From the NCBI GenBank assembly GCA_002946415.1, contig NJPS01000035.1, positions 371,818 to 435,817 on the forward strand: a DNA stretch of 64,000 nucleotides, written 5' to 3'. The notes beneath the pieces were generated by a model. That model was not told where the DNA came from. It was given only the letters and a program-made list of their open reading frames with translations, and searched no databases. The stretch's first letter is position 1. Each line of letters opens with the position of its first letter. Origin of the DNA: Rutstroemia sp. NJR-2017a BVV2 (Eukaryota; Ascomycota; Leotiomycetes; Helotiales; Rutstroemiaceae). The position numbers were made by a program, and so were the translations under genes. Of the stretch, positions 60,656 to 64,000 are shown piece by piece.

Positions 60656-61528
60656 TGTGTATATCTGAGGGCAGAAGATAATAGATTGGGAGTTACGAAC
60701 GATATGATTCCTTCGTGGTTGAAAGGTGAGGCATATGAAAGTGAATGAGTCATAAAATTTTGGGGGGAGAGTGCTTTTATATAGGATTGCGATGTACCTA
60801 GTCCATTTTCTCAGATGAGTGAATATAAATCACGTTATAGTGAAATAAAAGATACTTCGATCGATATTCTAGATGAATGTTCAGTATATATAGTGCTTTT
60901 TCTCAGTATAAATTAAGCGAGATGTAGAGTGGGGCTATGAAAGGGGGACAAGAAGAGCTCAATATTCTATTCCATAGATACGAAAGCTTTCTTTCGGTAT
61001 TTATACTATAATATAATATCTCATCTTATCGTCTTGAGTAATTCTTCAGCTTGGGAAATATCGAGATCATACAGGGAATTTCTAACGACTTCAACGTATA
61101 ACCATTGTTCGAAGCAAATTGAAGGAATGTGACAAATTCGATGGTGAAGTAGAAAAGTTCATGATACTCACCGGAGTAATTGTAACGAGGAATGCACTTC
61201 AAAATAAGATGTAATATGACTTATTGCAGAATATTTTGCGCCAAATACTGTGTATCTTTAAGACAGGTACCCGGAAGATCTCATCACGGTGTAAACCATC
61301 CCATACTTGACTTCTAAGTGTTTCCATCCAACGACTTTTCGACACAGTTTGTCTTGGTGAACTCTCCCGAATTTTCTATCCTTTATACAACTTTACGAAC
61401 CTTTTGCATTCACTTGATTGTGGATATGAACGTGGCGATATCTTTCGACAGGAAACTCGCACGAACTTGCAAATCTTGCAAACCAAATGCACTTGCAGTC
61501 TTTTGCCCCTTTTTAATTTATGCTTTCA
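60656..61528. other. intergenic, AT-rich promoter side
   Basis: No gene. Contains TATA-like CTTTTATATAGG (60774-60785) for the minus-strand gene at 59888-60655. Confidence 0.5.
60774..60785 (-). promoter_or_regulatory. TATA box of the 204-residue gene
   Basis: CCTATATAAAAG on the minus strand, about 120 bp upstream of the ATG at 60655. Confidence 0.45.
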
Positions 61529-62246
61529 TTACTTCTTCTCATCACCATTTATCTCCAGCCCTTCTACCCCCGTTTCCAGACTCGTCTCCTTCCCTTTCCC
61601 CTTCCCAACCACCTCTTCCTCTTCTTGTCCCTCTCCATCCTCAGCATCATTCATCTCCTCATCCCCCGCACTCCCCTCCCCTCCACCTTCTCCACCCAAC
61701 CCACTTTCCAACCCCTCTCCCCCCTCCCTCAAAACCCACTCCACCACCTCAGTCCTATCATTCAACTCCGCCTCAAAAACCGCATCATGCCCTCTATTAT
61801 TCTGCAACGTCGGATCCGCCCCCTGCTCCAGCAAAGCCTTGACACACTCCAGATGTCCATTCAGCGCCGCCCAATGTAATGGCGTATTGCCGGCTGCGTT
61901 TTGTGTGTTTAATATGGCGAGGACTGGGGGTGTTTGCGGGGTTGGGTCCGAGAGGAGTTGGAGGATGTGCTTTAATAGTTCTAATTGTTTGGTTAGTTCC
62001 TCTTGTGCAGTGAAGTTGTAGAACAAAGCGAAGAGCAAATCGCATACCAGAATGACCATTCGCAGCACACATATGTAAAACTGCATTTCCCGACTCCGTA
62101 TCCCTCGCCGTCTCCAACAATTCCACAATCGAGCATCCCTCCCTCTTGCACAATTCCTCCCTCAGCGTATCGAATTCCTCCTTTTCTCCTGTGCGCGCAA
62201 AGTATAGTAGATCATCGATCTCATCTTCCGTTAATTTCGGTGCCAT
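61529..62246 (-). CDS. YAR1: YAR1-like ankyrin protein (Rps3 chaperone type)
   Basis: Two exons, 62246-62048 and 62001-61529, 223 residues, phase closed (GTATGC...CACAAG). Start MAPKLTEDEIDDLLYFARTG. Ankyrin helices: ESGNAVLHMCAANGHSE (about 51-67), NAAGNTPLHWAALNGHLECV (about 102-121) and the following KALLEQGADPTLQNNRGHDA. The C-terminal quarter is very acidic and Gly/Glu-rich, disordered (EEEMNDAEDGEGQEEEEVVG type). Yeast Yar1 has the same plan and size and guards newly made ribosomal protein Rps3 until assembly of the small subunit; the acidic tail suits binding a basic partner. A general ankyrin protein is the alternative, but length and tail favour Yar1. Confidence 0.85.
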
Positions 62247-62802
62247 TTTCGCAAAGATTCTTCCGCGACAAATCCTCAAGATTGAAAAAGTAAAGTCGAT
62301 AAACTGAATAGAAATTATTTCTCTGCGGGGTTTAGATGCGGCCGCACGAAATATTTTTGATAGATAGTCGGAATATCGTTACTCCGGGTATCTATCATTT
62401 ATCGCGATACTGCGCCACATAATTATCAGGATCAATAGTCTCATGTTTTAAGGTTACTAACCATGTTGGCGTGGCAGCGAGTGTGATAGGATTAATAGCT
62501 GGGATAATCCTAAGGATCTCACCTGATGCTGATCCTGATACATAACCTATTAGATTCTCACACACATTTCAAACCCACTTACTACTCTCCAACATACCAG
62601 CCTCGGACACGTTATTGGTGTAGCACAAGTATATCCTCTTTCTTGCTGTACATTTGAAGATATATTTATTCACTTGTTTTTCCAAATCTCGAAACCTCGT
62701 TCTATTTTACATATTTCTCTCTCTGTCTGGTAAATCATTGTTTTCGTCGCCTCATCTCTCCTGCTGGTTGCCTCTCCTTTACTCTGTTATACTTTACCGA
62801 GC
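62247..62802. other. intergenic between divergent YAR1-like and MscL genes
   Basis: Shared upstream region, 556 bp, AT-rich. Leader of the MscL gene is CT-rich (62690-62790). No further feature seen. Confidence 0.5.
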
Positions 62803-63792
62803 ATGCCTCAGATGGACTTCGATCCAAGTGAACCCCTCCTTCGAGGGGGCCATGTCGTTCGTAGACACATTACGAGTTTCTGGGAAGGATTTGTCGACTT
62901 CGCCTTCAACGACAACGTTCTACACGTCGCGATCGGTTTGATGTATGTCCTCCACGTCCCTTCCTTTCCCCCCACCCCCCCCCCTCTATCCATTATCCCC
63001 TTATCCCCCATCCTCTTCCCCACGTGATCCATCCCATCCTCTCATACCACTAACACCCCTCCCAGCATCGCCCAAGCATTCACCACCCTAATAACCTCCC
63101 TCGTATCCGACATACTCCTCCCACCGCTCTCGCTCCTCCCCTTCTTAAACAAGAACCTCGAGGAGAAATTCGCAGTCCTCCGACCTGGTCCGCACTATGG
63201 TGGTTTCCTCCACAACCACACAGACACGGCTGGTGGTATTGAGGAGGGTGTGCCTGCTGGAGGGGTTGTGAATGGGTCGATGTTCTTCACGAGGGATATG
63301 AATTTTCAGTTCCTGTACGGAGCCGGGTATAATACTTTGAAGCAGGCGTTGGAGGACGGAGCTGTCGTCCTGGCTTGGGGGTGAGTTTGCTTTCTCTTTT
63401 TTGACTTCCATGTGGGTTATTGGTAGTACCTTCGCATTCCGTGTTCCCTTTTTGAAATCTGTGGCCCTCCTCCAATCTTCTATTCTTCTCTCCCGCCGCC
63501 CCTCTACCCCTCGTCTACCTCCACCCCCGTTTTCTCCCATCCCCTCCTCCTCCTCTCTCCCATTCTTCCAACCCCATCTCCCCTTACCTTCCCCCTACCC
63601 TCCATTTCCCACCTCCCCTCTCAAAGCTAACCCTCCCCCCTCAGATCCTTCCTCAACAACTTAATAAACTTCATCGGCATGGGCCTCGCCCTCTACTTCA
63701 TCGCCGTCACCTACCAATACTTCAGCAAAGACAACTCCATCATCAAGCACACCGTCCGATGTAAATATTGTCGGAAGAAGATTTTCGAGAAG
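62803..63792 (+). CDS. MscL-type mechanosensitive channel, 3' end beyond the window
   Basis: Three exons seen, 62803-62942, 63066-63380 and 63645-63792, phases closed for 201 residues; a donor GTTCGC follows at 63793 and the last exon lies beyond the window. First helix and pore part: FWEGFVDFAFNDNVLHVAIG, then LIIAQAFTTLITSLVSDILL, the conserved MscL amphipathic and pore segments. A loop of about 70 residues (KFAVLRPGPHYGGFLHNHTD) leads to the second helix LINFIGMGLALYFIAVTYQY. The C-terminal tail CKYCRKKI has the first CxxC of a zinc-ribbon-like extension known in fungal MscL, whose second half should be in the missing exon. The channel opens under membrane stretch and releases solutes. The intron between exons 2 and 3 is long (264 bp) and C/T-rich. 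Confidence 0.88.
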
Positions 63793-63825
63793 GTTCGCTC
63801 CATCCCCCTCTCCCCTCCTCCTCTC

Positions 63826-63866
63826 CCCCTCTCCCCCCCCCCCCTCCCCCCCCCCCCCCCCCCCCC

Positions 63867-63902
<36 letters not shown>

Positions 63903-63995
63903 ATCCCCCCAACCCCCCCCCCCACCCCCCCCCCCCACCCCCCCCCTCCCCCCCCCCCCCCCCCGCCACCCCCCCCCCCCCCACCCCACAACCCA
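63826..63995. repeat. near-pure C homopolymer tract at the right edge
   Basis: About 170 bases that are almost only C, with scattered T, A and single G. It falls in the presumed last intron of the MscL gene and runs up to the end of the window. The minus strand is a G-run able to form stacked quadruplexes. It may be true low-complexity DNA or an assembly/sequencing artefact. Confidence 0.85.
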
Positions 63996-64000
63996 CACCC

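Noticed and set aside
63661..63996. Long Gly-rich frames on the minus strand (three phases)
   Set aside because: They are only the translation of the C-homopolymer tract and of the MscL exon in reverse; no gene.
1..64000. CRISPR arrays, prophage, bacterial operons
   Set aside because: None seen; split genes and nuclear tRNA show eukaryotic nuclear DNA.

Overview
The window reads as nuclear DNA of a filamentous ascomycete (Pezizomycotina; Leotiomycetes is my guess from overall resemblance, not proven). Reasons: genes are split by many short GT-AG introns (mostly 48-75 bp, with CTAAC-like branch points), and the content is typical (Zn2Cys6 regulator, Crb2/Rad9-type BRCT protein, auxilin with a C-terminal J domain, DUF1688/URC4, fungal MscL, a single nuclear tRNA-Val). 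I rebuilt exon structures by hand; where phases close across every junction I say so. Nothing was checked against transcripts or databases.

Left part, 0-31 kb, is accessory and metabolic: a possible 3' end of a gene at the left edge; a secreted epoxide hydrolase (-); a small secreted protein with a Kex2-like site (+); a lipase-like hydrolase (-) divergent from a 13-exon, 717-residue protein of unknown family (+); an amino-acid permease (-); an aldo/keto reductase carrying an extra N-terminal domain (+), followed at once by a Zn2Cys6 transcription factor (+); a TIGR04076-type small protein (+); a GH3 beta-glucosidase with a PA14 insert (+); an HSL-type alpha/beta hydrolase (+); a hydroxynaphthalene-reductase-like SDR (+); and a secreted cysteine-containing protein (-). 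No polyketide synthase, NRPS or terpene cyclase is seen, so this is not a recognisable biosynthetic cluster.

Middle part, 31-51 kb, is housekeeping with long spacers: DUF1688/URC4-like uracil catabolism protein (-), about 6.5 kb with no supported gene, the auxilin-like clathrin-uncoating cofactor (+), tRNA-Val(AAC) (-), and the Crb2/Rad9-like checkpoint protein (-). G-poor, C/A-rich tracts lie downstream of both minus-strand genes.

Right part, 51-64 kb: an eight-cysteine small secreted protein (+), a three-zinc-finger protein (-), a relic-bearing spacer, a small Cys-rich intracellular protein (+), a small protein kinase (-), an unknown 204-residue protein (-), a YAR1-like ankyrin protein (-) and the 5' part of an MscL-type mechanosensitive channel (+) whose last intron runs into an extreme C-homopolymer tract at the right edge.

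Most noteworthy: the divergent lipase-like / 717-residue protein pair, the domain-fused aldo/keto reductase next to its likely regulator, the perfect 26-bp hairpin between permease and reductase, the putative Kex2-released peptide, and the C-tract at the window end.
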